A DNA stretch of 64,000 bases from Planctomicrobium piriforme (GCA_945869735.1 CAMBPQ010000010.1:1-64000); one strand, 5' to 3'. Counted from the stretch's first letter, positions 44,835 through 53,937 are shown. Notes: generated by a model not told the origin, from the letters alone. Numbers and translations: made by a program.

Positions 44835-45965
44835 ATGCTGATTGACCGCTACATCGGCCGCGCCCAACTACACGCGTTCGTCGTCGTGTTCGTGAGCCTC
44901 GCCGGCCTGTACTTCGTGTTCGATGCGTTCACGAACATGGAGGAGTTTCTCTCACACGCCGCCGAGACGGGCAGCCTCACGAAGGTGCTGGCGTCGTATT
45001 ACAGTTGCCGCCTGCTCTGGTTCTTCGATGCGACGAGCCCGGTGATCTCGCTCGCCAGCGCGATGTTCGCACTGTCGTGGCTCGAACGGCATAACGAGCT
45101 CACCGCCCTGCTCGCTGCCGGCGTGTCGCGGTGGCGGATCGCTCGGCCCGTGATCGTGTTTTCGGTGGTCGTGGCTCTGGCCGCCGCGACTAACCGTGAA
45201 CTGGTGCTGCCTCGTATTCGGGAGGCGTTCGCCCGCAACGCCCAGGATCTCCAGGGGCGGTTCGTACAGCCGTTCGAGCCACGCTACGACAACCGCACGG
45301 AGATCCTGTTCCGTGGCCGCGGCGGACAGGCGGCCGGCCAACGGATCGACCAGCCGAGTCTGCTGATGCCCCCGCAGCTCGGCACCTACGGCTCGCAGAT
45401 CACGGCCGCCGAGGCGTTCTGGATGCCTGCCGACGGTCCCCGTCCAGCGGGCTATCTGCTCAAGGGCGTCCGCGAACCGACCGACATCGACGGCCTGCCG
45501 GCGCTGGAATCGGGCGGCACGCCAGTGGTGCTTTCACGGTCAGCGGCAGCCTGGCTCCAGCCGCGGGAGTGTTACGTCGTGAGCGACGTCACGTTCGAAC
45601 AGCTGATGGGATCGCAAAACTGGAGCCAGTATTCTTCGACGCTCGAACTGGTGCGTGCCGTCCGCAACCCGAGTCTCGGCGTTGGTGCCGATATCCCGCT
45701 TCGCATTCATGCCCGGTTCATAGCGCCGCTGCTCGACATGGCGCTGGTCATGCTCGGGATCCCGTTGGTGCTGGGTCCAAGCCGGAAGGGCGTGTTCGTC
45801 GCGGTCGGCCTGTGCGTGGGGATGACCGTCATCTTCTTCCTCACGGTGCTCGGTTCGCACGCGTTGGTGATTGGCGACGCCTTCTCTTCTTCCGTCGGCG
45901 CATGGACGCCACTGCTCATCCTCGCGCCGCTGGCAGCGTGGCGAGCGCAGCCGATGTGGCAGTGA
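44835..45965 (+). CDS. LptF/LptG-family permease
   Basis: 376 residues. The N-terminus (MLIDRYIGRAQLHAFVVVFV) begins the first membrane helix, as in YjgP/YjgQ. Three N-terminal helices (SLAGLYFVFDAFTN, TSPVISLASAMFALSWLERH, ARPVIVFSVVVALAAATN) precede a periplasmic domain of about 170 residues. Further helices follow (FIAPLLDMALVMLGIPLVLG, VFVAVGLCVGMTVIFFLTV and a last one before AAWRAQPMWQ). Such permeases extract LPS from the inner membrane and feed the Lpt bridge. Only one family member is present here; partners lptB and lptC are not adjacent. With lpxA it supports an LPS-bearing outer membrane. Confidence 0.85.
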   Translation: MLIDRYIGRAQLHAFVVVFVSLAGLYFVFDAFTNMEEFLSHAAETGSLTKVLASYYSCRLLWFFDATSPVISLASAMFALSWLERHNELTALLAAGVSRWRIARPVIVFSVVVALAAATNRELVLPRIREAFARNAQDLQGRFVQPFEPRYDNRTEILFRGRGGQAAGQRIDQPSLLMPPQLGTYGSQITAAEAFWMPADGPRPAGYLLKGVREPTDIDGLPALESGGTPVVLSRSAAAWLQPRECYVVSDVTFEQLMGSQNWSQYSSTLELVRAVRNPSLGVGADIPLRIHARFIAPLLDMALVMLGIPLVLGPSRKGVFVAVGLCVGMTVIFFLTVLGSHALVIGDAFSSSVGAWTPLLILAPLAAWRAQPMWQ

Positions 45966-46011
45966 CCAGGGCGGATTCGACTGAGGTGGTTCGCCAGCGC
46001 GGGGGCTTCCG

Positions 46012-46743
46012 CTACGGCGCCGCGTTGGCAGGCTTCTCCTCAACCGCAGCGGTGATCGTGACCGTCCGGGCGATCAGTTCGGCGAGTTTCGCGGGCGGTG
46101 CCTCAAGCGCTTCGGCGACGTCATCGGGCACCCGCACGGCGATCACGACACAAAACTCCTGCTTTGGATCGGCCGAAACCCAGATCTCGCACGCCCCGTC
46201 CCACTTCTTGAACTCCACGCTTCCCGCGGTGTCGCTCTCGAACTCCTGCTTGCCTTTGAGCGCGAGGACATCCCACACCGCCGGACCGCCGGCGACGTTC
46301 GCCACTTTCTGCCCTCGCTGCCAGTCGACCTTGCGAAACTCGTCGTCGCCCCGGACCTGCTCGAGAATCTCCCGCTCGACCTCGCCGTAAGGTCGCTGCC
46401 CCGCGGCCACGGTGCCCACGGTCACGACGGCTGACAACACCGCGTTGCCTGCGTTGAGACGCACTTCCCGGGCCTGGTCGTAACCGGGAAAGTCCTTGAG
46501 GAACGGCGGCTTGGCCCGCTGGGCGGCGCCGTCGTCCTGCTGCATGCCGCCAAACTGCTTCGGCAGGCGCATCTGCACGCGACCGCCCGCTGATTCATAG
46601 GGCAGCACGGCGAGGGGCGCGAAGACCGCGGCGTCACGGTAAGCGGCAAGGCTGACGGCATAATCCTCGTCGTACCGCCCGACGGAACAGCCGGCGAGCG
46701 ACGCCAGGAATACGATGGTCAGGGGGCGATGCACGAAGAGCAT
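46012..46743 (-). CDS. Predicted lipoprotein of unknown function
   Basis: 243 residues. A lipoprotein signal (PLTIVFLASLAGC, lipobox LAGC) puts the mature N-terminal cysteine at residue 19. The rest is soluble and mixed alpha/beta (VFAPLAVLPYESAGGRVQMR, VDWQRGQKVANVAGGPAVW, CEIWVSADPKQEFCVVIAVR). No domain is recognised. The neighbouring LptF/G gene is convergent, so no operon partner is evident. Confidence 0.65.
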   Translation of the reverse strand: MLFVHRPLTIVFLASLAGCSVGRYDEDYAVSLAAYRDAAVFAPLAVLPYESAGGRVQMRLPKQFGGMQQDDGAAQRAKPPFLKDFPGYDQAREVRLNAGNAVLSAVVTVGTVAAGQRPYGEVEREILEQVRGDDEFRKVDWQRGQKVANVAGGPAVWDVLALKGKQEFESDTAGSVEFKKWDGACEIWVSADPKQEFCVVIAVRVPDDVAEALEAPPAKLAELIARTVTITAAVEEKPANAAP

Positions 46744-47029
46744 GGTTGGTTACCGTCGCGGGAGGGCCGGTTCACCCGGCGGTTTCACCCGGGCTCGGGT
46801 CCGGACATATCGATTGTGAGGAATTTGGCAGCGGGTCAAGCCGCCGAAAAAAAGCCCGCCACCGGCCGGAAGTGCCTGTCCCGCAAACCCTTCGGCATCC
46901 TCCTCTTTTCGCCAAACCTTTTTTCTCCACCCGGACAGCCCTCCCTGCCGATCTAAAGGTGCGAACGGGAGTTCGCTCGGCAGGGCGGCAGGCCGCCAGT
47001 TTTCGTCCCGGCAATGGAGTGCCCCAGTC

Positions 47030-47470
47030 ATGTGGATCAACACCAGCAGATTCGGTCGCATCGACGTCGATGCCGCCGACATCCTCCGGTTTCCCAGCGG
47101 CCTGCCCGGCCTCGAAGATTGTCGCGAGTGGGCCCTGCTGGCCGACGCGTCCAACGACGCCCTCGGCTGGCTGCAGTGCACGACCCGTGGCGACATGGCG
47201 TTGGCGGTCGTGAGCCCGCGGCGCTTCGTGCCGGAATACCAGGTGCGAATCCCCCGCAGCGAGCTGAGCCCACTGTCGATCGCCGACATGCGGCAGGCAC
47301 AGGTGGTGGTCGTCGTCGGACAAAACGGCAGAGGCCTGACCCTCAATCTCAAAGCGCCAATCGTCATCAACCTCGAAGCCCGCACCGGCCGTCAAGTCGT
47401 TGCGAGCGGCGAGTTGCCCATGCACTACGAACTGTCCCTCGAACGACCTCCACTCAAAAAGAGTGCATAA
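47030..47470 (+). CDS. fliW: Flagellar assembly factor FliW, CsrA antagonist
   Basis: 146 residues, typical length. FliW binds and inhibits CsrA and is released by binding flagellin, so flagellin synthesis is matched to secretion. Family blocks: INTSRFGRIDVDAADILRFP, SGLPGLEDCREWALL, LGWLQCTTRGDMALAVVSP, and MRQAQVVVVVGQNGRGLTLN then LKAPIVINLEARTGRQVV. csrA follows after 60 bp, the usual fliW-csrA pair. No flagellar structural genes are in the window. Confidence 0.95.
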   Translation: MWINTSRFGRIDVDAADILRFPSGLPGLEDCREWALLADASNDALGWLQCTTRGDMALAVVSPRRFVPEYQVRIPRSELSPLSIADMRQAQVVVVVGQNGRGLTLNLKAPIVINLEARTGRQVVASGELPMHYELSLERPPLKKSA

Positions 47471-47481
47471 TCATGAGTGGC

Positions 47482-47503
47482 AGGCGGCACAGGATTGCCG
47501 CCT
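47482..47503 (+). promoter_or_regulatory. CsrA-binding-type hairpin in the csrA leader
   Basis: AGGCGGC/GCCGCCT forms a 7-bp stem presenting the loop ACAGGATT, which matches the ACARGGAU core of the published CsrA SELEX consensus with GGA in the loop. Further GGA motifs follow at 47511 and in the ribosome site (AGGAAGGA). This suggests feedback of CsrA on its own mRNA. Confidence 0.6.
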
Positions 47504-47530
47504 CCACGACGGATCAGGAAGGAACCAGCG

Positions 47531-47794
47531 ATGCTCGTGCTCTCCAGACAACGTGACGAAAGCATCATGATCGGCGACAACATTGTCGTGACGATCGTGG
47601 ATATTCGGGGAGACAAAGTCCGCCTCGGGATCAACGCCCCGTCCGAAATCCCTGTGCATCGCCAGGAGGTCTACGAGGCCATCCAGCGGGAGAACCTGCG
47701 GGCTTCCCAGCTCGAACCGGGCGACACGCAGGAAATCGGTAAGTACGCCAACCGGGGCCCCTCCCGGCCGGGCGACACCCCGCGGCCCAGGTGA
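47531..47794 (+). CDS. csrA: Carbon storage regulator CsrA, copy 1
   Basis: 87 residues from ATG 47531, preceded by AGGAAGGA. RNA-binding translational regulator dimer. The core is canonical: [58 protein letters not shown]. The Arg in [12 protein letters not shown] and the first strand are the RNA contacts. A tail of about 30 residues rich in Pro/Arg extends beyond the 61-residue E. coli form. It pairs with fliW upstream; a second copy is at 62373. Confidence 0.95.
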   Translation: MLVLSRQRDESIMIGDNIVVTIVDIRGDKVRLGINAPSEIPVHRQEVYEAIQRENLRASQLEPGDTQEIGKYANRGPSRPGDTPRPR

Positions 47795-47916
47795 CCGTGG
47801 CCGCGGTCGCCTGCTCGGCAGTCCTCGCGTCGACGCATCTGCCGTTCCGACGCAGCCGCCGTGGACGGCTCATCTTGCGAGAGGCTCTCCCGGCAAAAGA
47901 CACGGGGAGGCGGAGG

Positions 47917-48030
47917 GATCGGCGTGAGCGTGACGAGCATCGAGGATTTCGCTCGCCGGAGTGAAAACCTACGCCCGAGGTGATGCGAAATACTCCTGCG
48001 AGGAACCTCGTGCCGTCCCGCAGCCGGCTT
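47917..48030 (+). repeat. R3 direct repeat, copy a
   Basis: Shares with 48930-49051 the blocks GAGGCGGAGGGATCGGCGTG, AGCGTGACGAGCATCGAG, GCGAAATACTCCTGCGAGGA and GCCGTCCCGCAGCCGGCT, in the same orientation. It fills most of the 285-bp gap between csrA and the thioredoxin-fold gene. Confidence 0.85.
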
Positions 48031-48079
48031 CACTCTCGTCAGGCCTGCACTCCAGCCGGATGCGCACCAGCCGACTTGT

Positions 48080-48661
48080 TCACGGGCTGAAATACGGTGG
48101 GTGGTTTCCAGCTTTCCACTTGATGTTGCAGCCGAGGCTCGGAATCTGGTCCTCCACCGGCGGCCGGCCCGCGAGCAGGGCGTCGATCGCCGCGCGGAGG
48201 TCCTTGCCCGTGACGGGCGTGTCGCTGCCGGGACGGCTTGGGTCGAGCTGGCCTCGATAGACGAGTTTCCGCCCGGCATCAAACACATAAAAGTCGGGCG
48301 TGCAGGCGGCGTGGTAGGCCTTCGCCACCTCCTGCGTCTCGTCGTAGGCATAAGGGAAGACATAGCCGCGGTCCTCGGCCTCGCGAACCATCTGCTCGGG
48401 CGAGTCGGCCGGATGGGCGGAGACGTCGTTGGAACTGATCGCGATAAAGCCGATACCGCGGGGCGTGTATTCCTGGCCGAGCTGGGCGAGATGATCAGCC
48501 ACGTGCTTCACGAACGGGCAGTGGTTGCAGATGAACATCACCACCGTGCCCTTCGGGCCAGCGGCAGCGGCGAACGTCACCATCCGACCGTCGACGTTGG
48601 GGAGGTCGAATTCGGGGGCGATCGTGCCAAGAGGCAACATCGTGCTGGGCGTGCGAACCAT
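48080..48661 (-). CDS. Thioredoxin-fold peroxiredoxin-like protein
   Basis: 193 residues from ATG 48661 (AAAGGAG upstream); the longer frame runs through repeat R3. AhpC/TSA-Redoxin type: LPLGTIAPEFDLPNVDGRMV, then VVMFICNHCPFVKHVADHL with a C-N-H-C redox pair, FIAISSNDVSAHPADSPEQM, CTPDFYVFDAGRKLVYRGQL. The CNHCPFV motif marks a thioredoxin subfamily common in environmental bacteria; its substrate is not known. No signal peptide. It is a lone gene flanked on both sides by R3 direct repeats. Confidence 0.88.
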   Translation of the reverse strand: MVRTPSTMLPLGTIAPEFDLPNVDGRMVTFAAAAGPKGTVVMFICNHCPFVKHVADHLAQLGQEYTPRGIGFIAISSNDVSAHPADSPEQMVREAEDRGYVFPYAYDETQEVAKAYHAACTPDFYVFDAGRKLVYRGQLDPSRPGSDTPVTGKDLRAAIDALLAGRPPVEDQIPSLGCNIKWKAGNHPPYFSP

Positions 48662-48929
48662 CTCGGGCTCCTTTGGGAGGGGGCAGGCAATCTTACGTGA
48701 TCTCTGCCTGCCCCGCAGAAGCGCGTGGGTCGGTCGTGGACGGGGAGGGTCGGTCGAGGGGCACCGCCGGGGCCGGCAGTTGTCTCGTCGCGAGAGTATT
48801 TCGCGTGGTCCCGGTTCGGCCTGATGACCCTGTGCGAGCGACATTCTCCAAGCTCCTCGAGCCGCCGCCGATTCCCGGCTTCCCGTTCGCTGCCTTGCCG
48901 TTGCCCGAAACTGAGCCGACCTGCTCGAG

Positions 48930-49051
48930 GAGGCGGAGGGATCGGCGTGAGCGTGACGAGCATCGAGAATTTCGCTCACAGGAGGAGAAACCCTCGCGCG
49001 CGGTGACGCGAAATACTCCTGCGAGGAACCTCATGCCGTCCCGCAGCCGGC
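48930..49051 (+). repeat. R3 direct repeat, copy b
   Basis: About 80-85% identical by eye to 47917-48030, with a few extra bases near AGGAGGAGAAACCC. The two copies are roughly 1.0 kb apart and bracket the thioredoxin-fold gene. Confidence 0.85.
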
Positions 49052-49093
49052 TCCAACCACACCGGCTTCAACCACACCAGCTCCAACTTCACC
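49049..49093 (+). repeat. Three 15-bp tandem repeats
   Basis: GGCTCCAACCACACC, GGCTTCAACCACACC and AGCTCCAACTTCACC follow one another directly at the right edge of R3 copy b. Non-coding. Confidence 0.8.
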
Positions 49094-49130
49094 AGCGTCC
49101 CATCGTCACGAGCACATACCCAAGCCGCGC

Positions 49131-49901
49131 TCAACAGCTGAAGACGCGGCGGGCGTTGGCCGTCGTGGCGGCCGCGAAGGCGTCGAGCGACTCGTCACGG
49201 GCGAGCGCCAGGCAGCGGGCCGTGTGCACCACGTTGGCCGGTTCGTTCCGCTTGCCGCGGAGCGGTTCCGGCGCGAGAAACGGGCTGTCGGTTTCGATGA
49301 GCAGGCGATCGAGTGGCACCCCCTTCGCAACCTCGCGGAGGGCTGCCGATGAGCGAAAGGTCACCATCCCCGCGAATCCGAGATGGCAGCCGAGTTCGAC
49401 CGCCTCGTCCGCCTCGTCGGCCGTGCCGGTGAAGGCATGCAGCACCGGCTGAAGCGGCCCGCGAGCGATCGCCTCGCGGAGCATGTCGAGCGTGTCGCGG
49501 ATGCTTTCCCGGGTGTGGATCACGACGGGGAGCGAGAGCCGTTGGGCGAGCCGGAGATGGCGATCAAAAAACTCCCGCTGGAGTTCCGGTGGCGCTGTTG
49601 TGCGATACCAGTCGAGCCCGGTCTCGCCCACCGCGGCCACGCGGCCCGAGACGGCAAGCCGCTCGATGCGGTCCCATTCGCCAGGCTCGGCCTCCGCGAC
49701 ATCATTGGGATGGATACCGGCCGCAGCGACGACGCCCGGCTCACGGCCGGCCAGTTCCGCCGCGGCCTCGCTGTCGGCGGCCCGCGTGCCGATCACCGTC
49801 ATGCGAGTCACGCCAGCAGCCCGGGCCCGCGCGAGCACGTCGGGCAACTCGGCCCCGAACCGCATCGGGTCGAGATGGCAGTGGCTGTCGAAGAAGTCCA
49901 T
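49131..49901 (-). CDS. tatD: TatD-family metal-dependent hydrolase
   Basis: 256 residues, normal length. Amidohydrolase-fold deoxyribonuclease family. Metal ligands: H-x-H in DSHCHLDP, Glu in AAVGETGLDWYRT, His in SLPVVIHTRESIRDTLDML, His in VLHAFTGTADEADEAVELGC, and Asp in LIETDSPFLAPEPLRGKRNE. The ending (AAATTANARRVFSC) is typical. It follows the 158-residue gene by 4 bp and is probably cotranscribed with it and the complex I genes upstream. Reported as a 3'-5' nuclease in repair; the physiological role varies. Confidence 0.93.
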   Translation of the reverse strand: MDFFDSHCHLDPMRFGAELPDVLARARAAGVTRMTVIGTRAADSEAAAELAGREPGVVAAAGIHPNDVAEAEPGEWDRIERLAVSGRVAAVGETGLDWYRTTAPPELQREFFDRHLRLAQRLSLPVVIHTRESIRDTLDMLREAIARGPLQPVLHAFTGTADEADEAVELGCHLGFAGMVTFRSSAALREVAKGVPLDRLLIETDSPFLAPEPLRGKRNEPANVVHTARCLALARDESLDAFAAATTANARRVFSC

Positions 49902-49905
49902 GGTC

Positions 49906-50382
49906 TCAGGACGCCGCCGACGGCGCGGCAGATCCTAATCCTGGGCCGCCGGAGAGGCCGGCCTTCAGCTTCGCAGCGAGCTGCTTGAGCACATCGGTGT
50001 GCTGCCGCGTCGACTGCTGGGCATCACCGACGAGGTCGGCGGCCGCTGCATCGGTCCCCACGGGGCCGGTCAGCGAGTCGAGCACGCCGAGTTGCCGAGT
50101 GAGGCCCTCGATCAACCGTGGCAGGAGGGAGCGGAGATCGACATCGTGCAGGGCGGTGAAGGAGAGTGGATAGGCCACCCTGGGCGGGCTCGCCAGCTCA
50201 CGTTCCTGGAGGATCGTGTCGGCGCGGCCGACGATGCTACGAAGGTCGTCAACGGCGTCGGCAATCGCAAGCTTGATCGACTCATCGCCAGGATATGACC
50301 AGATTCCCGAATCGGCGAGGTACATGAGCATCGACGGCTGGATCGCGGCAACGAGGCAGCAGAGAGGATCGGTGGCGGGCAT
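49906..50382 (-). CDS. Conserved hypothetical protein, helical
   Basis: 158 residues from ATG 50382, between nuoN (18 bp upstream) and tatD (4 bp downstream). Sequence is mostly amphipathic helix (SIKLAIADAVDDLRSIVGRA, LDVRSLLPRL-like region, ADLVGDAQQSTRQHTDVLKQ). No domain recognised and no signal peptide. It is not a known complex I subunit; its place at the end of the nuo run may only reflect cotranscription. Confidence 0.6.
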   Translation of the reverse strand: MPATDPLCCLVAAIQPSMLMYLADSGIWSYPGDESIKLAIADAVDDLRSIVGRADTILQERELASPPRVAYPLSFTALHDVDLRSLLPRLIEGLTRQLGVLDSLTGPVGTDAAAADLVGDAQQSTRQHTDVLKQLAAKLKAGLSGGPGLGSAAPSAAS

Positions 50383-50400
50383 GATGCGGATGTTCTGCTC

Positions 50401-52056
50401 CTACGACGCAAACGTCCCGGCCAACTGTGCGTAGGCGTAGAGCCCCGACCAGAAGATGCCGAGCAGGACGACCGGCACCACCACCGCGGTGACGAGCGCC
50501 CCGGGTAGCCAGACGGGAGCCGGTGCCGCCACGCGGTCTTCAGGCGGCGGGTCGAACGTCATCACCTTGAGCACGCGGAGATAGTAGAAGAGGCTGATCA
50601 CGGTGTTGAGGCCGCCGATGACGAGCAGCACGAGCATGAGCGGTCGCTCGATCCCCTTCGTAATCGCCTCGACGAGCGAGGAGAAGATAAGGAACTTCGA
50701 GACGAAACCGGCGAGGGGCGGCAGCCCAACCAGGCTCACCAGCACCGCCCCCGCCGCCACCACCATGCCGGGGTTCGACCGCACGAGGCCGGCATAGGCG
50801 GCGATCTCCTCGCTCCGTAGCCGGTTTCGCAGCACGGCGACGATCGCAAACGCACCGAGGTTCATAAACAGGTAGGTGCCGAGGTAGAAGGCGAGCGCCG
50901 TCACCGCCTTCCGGCAGCCCTCCGGGTCAACTCCCAGCATCGCGACCGCCGCCGCCACGCCCAGGAGCAGATAACCGGCGTGGGCGATCGTCGAGTAGGC
51001 GAGCAGCCGCTTCATGTTGGTCTGACCGTAGGCGCCGAGGTTGCCGAGCGTGCAGGTGACGGCGGCCATGAGGCCGATCAGATAGACCAGGAAATGACGG
51101 ACGTCCGCCAGACCGGCGGCCGATGCGTCAGCGGCGTCACCGAGCCAGCCGAGGCCGAAAGCGACCCGCACGGCCAGGGCCACCGCGGCCGCCTTACTCG
51201 CCACCGAGAGAAACGCCCCCACCTCGGCGGCGGCCCCCTCGAACACGTCGGGGCACCAGAAGTGGAAGGGCACCGCGGAAAGCTTGAATGCCAGCCCCAC
51301 GGCCATCATCAGACCGCCGAGGGTGAGCACCATGATTGGCCCAGCCGAGTCGGCCACGTAAAAACTGTCGGCTCCATCGCCCACGATCCGGCCGAGTTCA
51401 GCGGCCATGCTCGGCAGATGGCAGGTGCCGAGCACTCCCGCAAGCAGGCTGATCCCGTAGAGCATCACACCCGCGGCCCCCGCGCCATACACGGCGTATT
51501 TCAGGGCGGCCTCCGAGCTTGCCTTGCGACCCTTGAGCATGCCGGCGAGGGCATACGACGGCACGCTCGCCATTTCGACCGCCATGAAGATCATCAGCAG
51601 GTGATTGGCCGACGCCATCAGGCACATCCCGAGCGACGAACCGAGCACCAGCGTGTAGAAGTCGGCGCCGTCCTCGCGATCCGGGATCCCCGAGATCTTG
51701 GTGAACAAAATGTAGAGCACGAGAAAGCCCGCCAGCAGAAACCGGATGTAGGCCGTCAGCGAGTCGAATATCAGCAGACCGCCGAACAGTTCCTGGGAGG
51801 CTGGATGCGTGGCTGCGACGACGGCCGGCCACGGGGATCCGGGTAGCCCCCGCAGGTCGCTCCAGGCGTACCAGAGCGCGAAGGCCACGCCCCCCAGGGC
51901 GACCAGGGCCGAATCGAGCCACCGAAGCACGGGCAGCATCCTGCAGAGGAGGACGAGCACGATGGTCGCCGAGAGGGCGAGTTCAACACGAAACAGCGGC
52001 AGCGACACCTCGAGGGTGTCGGTCAGCGTGCTGGTAAGAAGTGATCCGAGGTCCAT
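50401..52056 (-). CDS. nuoN: NADH-quinone oxidoreductase subunit N
   Basis: 551 residues, membrane subunit of complex I and the last nuo gene in transcription order. The antiporter-like domain shows the Lys-bearing helix pair (FMAVEMASVPSYALAGMLKG, SEAALKYAVYGAGAAGVMLY) and VGLAFKLSAVPFHFWCPDVF with its conserved Lys. The later segment QTNMKRLLAYSTIAHAGYLL is diagnostic of NuoN/MrpD-type proteins. C-terminal helices (VVPVVLLGIFWSGLYAYAQL) end the protein. Part of the proton-pumping arm. Confidence 0.95.
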   Translation of the reverse strand: MDLGSLLTSTLTDTLEVSLPLFRVELALSATIVLVLLCRMLPVLRWLDSALVALGGVAFALWYAWSDLRGLPGSPWPAVVAATHPASQELFGGLLIFDSLTAYIRFLLAGFLVLYILFTKISGIPDREDGADFYTLVLGSSLGMCLMASANHLLMIFMAVEMASVPSYALAGMLKGRKASSEAALKYAVYGAGAAGVMLYGISLLAGVLGTCHLPSMAAELGRIVGDGADSFYVADSAGPIMVLTLGGLMMAVGLAFKLSAVPFHFWCPDVFEGAAAEVGAFLSVASKAAAVALAVRVAFGLGWLGDAADASAAGLADVRHFLVYLIGLMAAVTCTLGNLGAYGQTNMKRLLAYSTIAHAGYLLLGVAAAVAMLGVDPEGCRKAVTALAFYLGTYLFMNLGAFAIVAVLRNRLRSEEIAAYAGLVRSNPGMVVAAGAVLVSLVGLPPLAGFVSKFLIFSSLVEAITKGIERPLMLVLLVIGGLNTVISLFYYLRVLKVMTFDPPPEDRVAAPAPVWLPGALVTAVVVPVVLLGIFWSGLYAYAQLAGTFAS

Positions 52057-52095
52057 GCGTCGGTACTACGTTGAGTGGTTTTAGTCAGTTGGGCG

Positions 52096-53886
52096 TCAAC
52101 GAGACGTCACGTCAGCAGCCGGAGGGCCGCCCGCCACAGGCTGAGCCGCCTTCGACCCGACGTCGCGAGTCCAATCGGCGAGCGTCTCGACCTGGCGGTT
52201 CACCGAGGGTGTGACGTAGTTGAAAATCAGCTGGGGTGCGACACCGAACAGGATGGCAAGGAACACCAGCGGCGTGGCGATCGCGAGCTCGCGGCCCGTC
52301 ATCGGAGTCAGGTGGTCGCCATGGGGGCCCTTGTACTCGGCTCCGAGATACACCCGCTGGATCGCCCAGAGAATGTAGGCCGCGGTGAGGATCACCGTGA
52401 AGGCCGAGATCACTGCGAGCGTGCGGCTGTAGTTCCAGCTGGAAAGCGTGACCAGCACCTCGCCGATGAAGCCGCAGAGCCCTGGCAGCCCGAGGCCGGC
52501 GAAAAACACGGCCACGGCCAGCCCACTATAGACCGGCATCCGATTGAAGATCCCGCCAAACTCCTCGAGATTGCGGTGGTGGACCCGGTCGTAAAGCACT
52601 CCCACCATGAAAAACATGCCGGCCGAAGAGATGCCGTGAGCCAGCATCTGGAACATCGCCCCGTTTACTCCCTGGGCCCACGCATCCCAGCGGAACTCAT
52701 TGCCCGCAACCGCGCTCCATACGCCGAGGCCGAGCATCACGTAGCCCATGTGGCTCACCGAACTGTAGGCCACCATCCGCTTGAAGTCTTTCTGGGCGAG
52801 CGCGGCGAACGCGCCGTACACCATCGACACCACGCCGAGCCCACACACGAGCCAAGCAAGCGAGAGGCCGGCACCCGGGCAGATCGGATAGCAGATCCGC
52901 AGGATGCCGTAGCCGCCGAGCTTGAGGAGCACGCCAGCCAGGATCATCGAAATCGGTGTCGGGGCCTCGACGTGAGCGTCGGGCAGCCACGTATGCACCG
53001 GCACGACAGGCACCTTGATCACGAATCCGATCAGCAGCAGAAGGAAGGCCCAGATCTCGAGGCTCATGCCCCAGAGGCTGACCGCGGCGAAGGGCGACTT
53101 CGGAAGCTGGCCCAACTGGGCGAGAGCCAGAAGATTGAACGTATGGATCGGGCTCTGCGCCGCAGCAATCGCGGCGACGGCATCGGCCCTGCTGGCGGCA
53201 TCGAGCGCGGGACTCACGACGTGGCTCGCCACGAGCTGCTCGGGCGAGAGCATCCGCAGATCGCTCGTGAAATAGAGCATCAGGATCGCTAGCAGCATCA
53301 GCACGCTGCCGAACAGCGTGTAGAGGAAGAACTTGATCGCCGCGTACTCCCGACGCGGTCCGCCCCAGATGCCGATCAGGAAGTACATGGGGAGGAGCAT
53401 CACCTCCCAGAAGACGTAGAAGAGAAAGAAATCGAGCGACACGAACACGCCCAGCATGCCCGTCTCGAGCAGCAGGAAGAGCACGTGGTAGGCCTTCACG
53501 TGCTTCGTGATCGGCCAACTCGCCGCACATGCCAGCACCGAGAGGAAGGTGGTCAGCACGACCAGCGGCATACTGATCCCGTCGACGCCGAGCAGATAGT
53601 CGATGTTGAAGGCTGGGATCCACGGCTTCTTCACCACGCCCTGCATGCCGGCCTCGCCGATAGTGAACTGCGCGGGGCCAACGGCCCCGAAGAGCGTCGG
53701 CCAAGCCATCCAGAGCGAGAGCACAAAAACCACCACCGTGGTGGCGAGCGCCACCCAGCGGATCAACTCTTCGCGGCCCTTGGGAATGATCGGCAACGCG
53801 AGCACCGCGGCGACGAGCGCCGGCAGAAACACGATCATCGATAGGGGCCAGAGGGCGGGTTGCGTGAGTGCGTCAGCAGGAGACAT
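52096..53886 (-). CDS. nuoM: NADH-quinone oxidoreductase subunit M
   Basis: 596 residues. Proton-pumping antiporter-like subunit. Signature blocks: FLLYVFWEVMLLPMYFLIGI-type helix with its Glu (FWEVML), KFFLYTLFGSVLMLLAIL, GFVIKVPVVPVHTWLPDAHV with key Lys and the EAPTPISMILAGVLLKLGGY continuation, and AQKDFKRMVAYSSVSHMGYV. About 75 residues between FTSDLRMLSPEQLVASH and NLLALAQLGQ are longer than in short NuoM versions. It lies between nuoL and nuoN with gaps of about 50 and 40 bp. Confidence 0.95.
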   Translation of the reverse strand: MSPADALTQPALWPLSMIVFLPALVAAVLALPIIPKGREELIRWVALATTVVVFVLSLWMAWPTLFGAVGPAQFTIGEAGMQGVVKKPWIPAFNIDYLLGVDGISMPLVVLTTFLSVLACAASWPITKHVKAYHVLFLLLETGMLGVFVSLDFFLFYVFWEVMLLPMYFLIGIWGGPRREYAAIKFFLYTLFGSVLMLLAILMLYFTSDLRMLSPEQLVASHVVSPALDAASRADAVAAIAAAQSPIHTFNLLALAQLGQLPKSPFAAVSLWGMSLEIWAFLLLLIGFVIKVPVVPVHTWLPDAHVEAPTPISMILAGVLLKLGGYGILRICYPICPGAGLSLAWLVCGLGVVSMVYGAFAALAQKDFKRMVAYSSVSHMGYVMLGLGVWSAVAGNEFRWDAWAQGVNGAMFQMLAHGISSAGMFFMVGVLYDRVHHRNLEEFGGIFNRMPVYSGLAVAVFFAGLGLPGLCGFIGEVLVTLSSWNYSRTLAVISAFTVILTAAYILWAIQRVYLGAEYKGPHGDHLTPMTGRELAIATPLVFLAILFGVAPQLIFNYVTPSVNRQVETLADWTRDVGSKAAQPVAGGPPAADVTSR

Positions 53887-53937
53887 CGGGAAGTCCGTCT
53901 TGGGTTCCGGGTTGAATCGATGCGGTGGAGCCAGGCG

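Larger units (their letters stand above)
48662..49130. other. 469-bp gap holding R3 copy b and 15-bp tandem repeats
   Basis: No gene. It contains an inverted fragment of R3 (about 48784-48806, GAGAGTATTTCGCGTGG), R3 copy b (48930-49051), and three 15-bp units (GGCTCCAACCACACC and variants, 49049-49093) just beyond the tatD stop. Confidence 0.6.
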
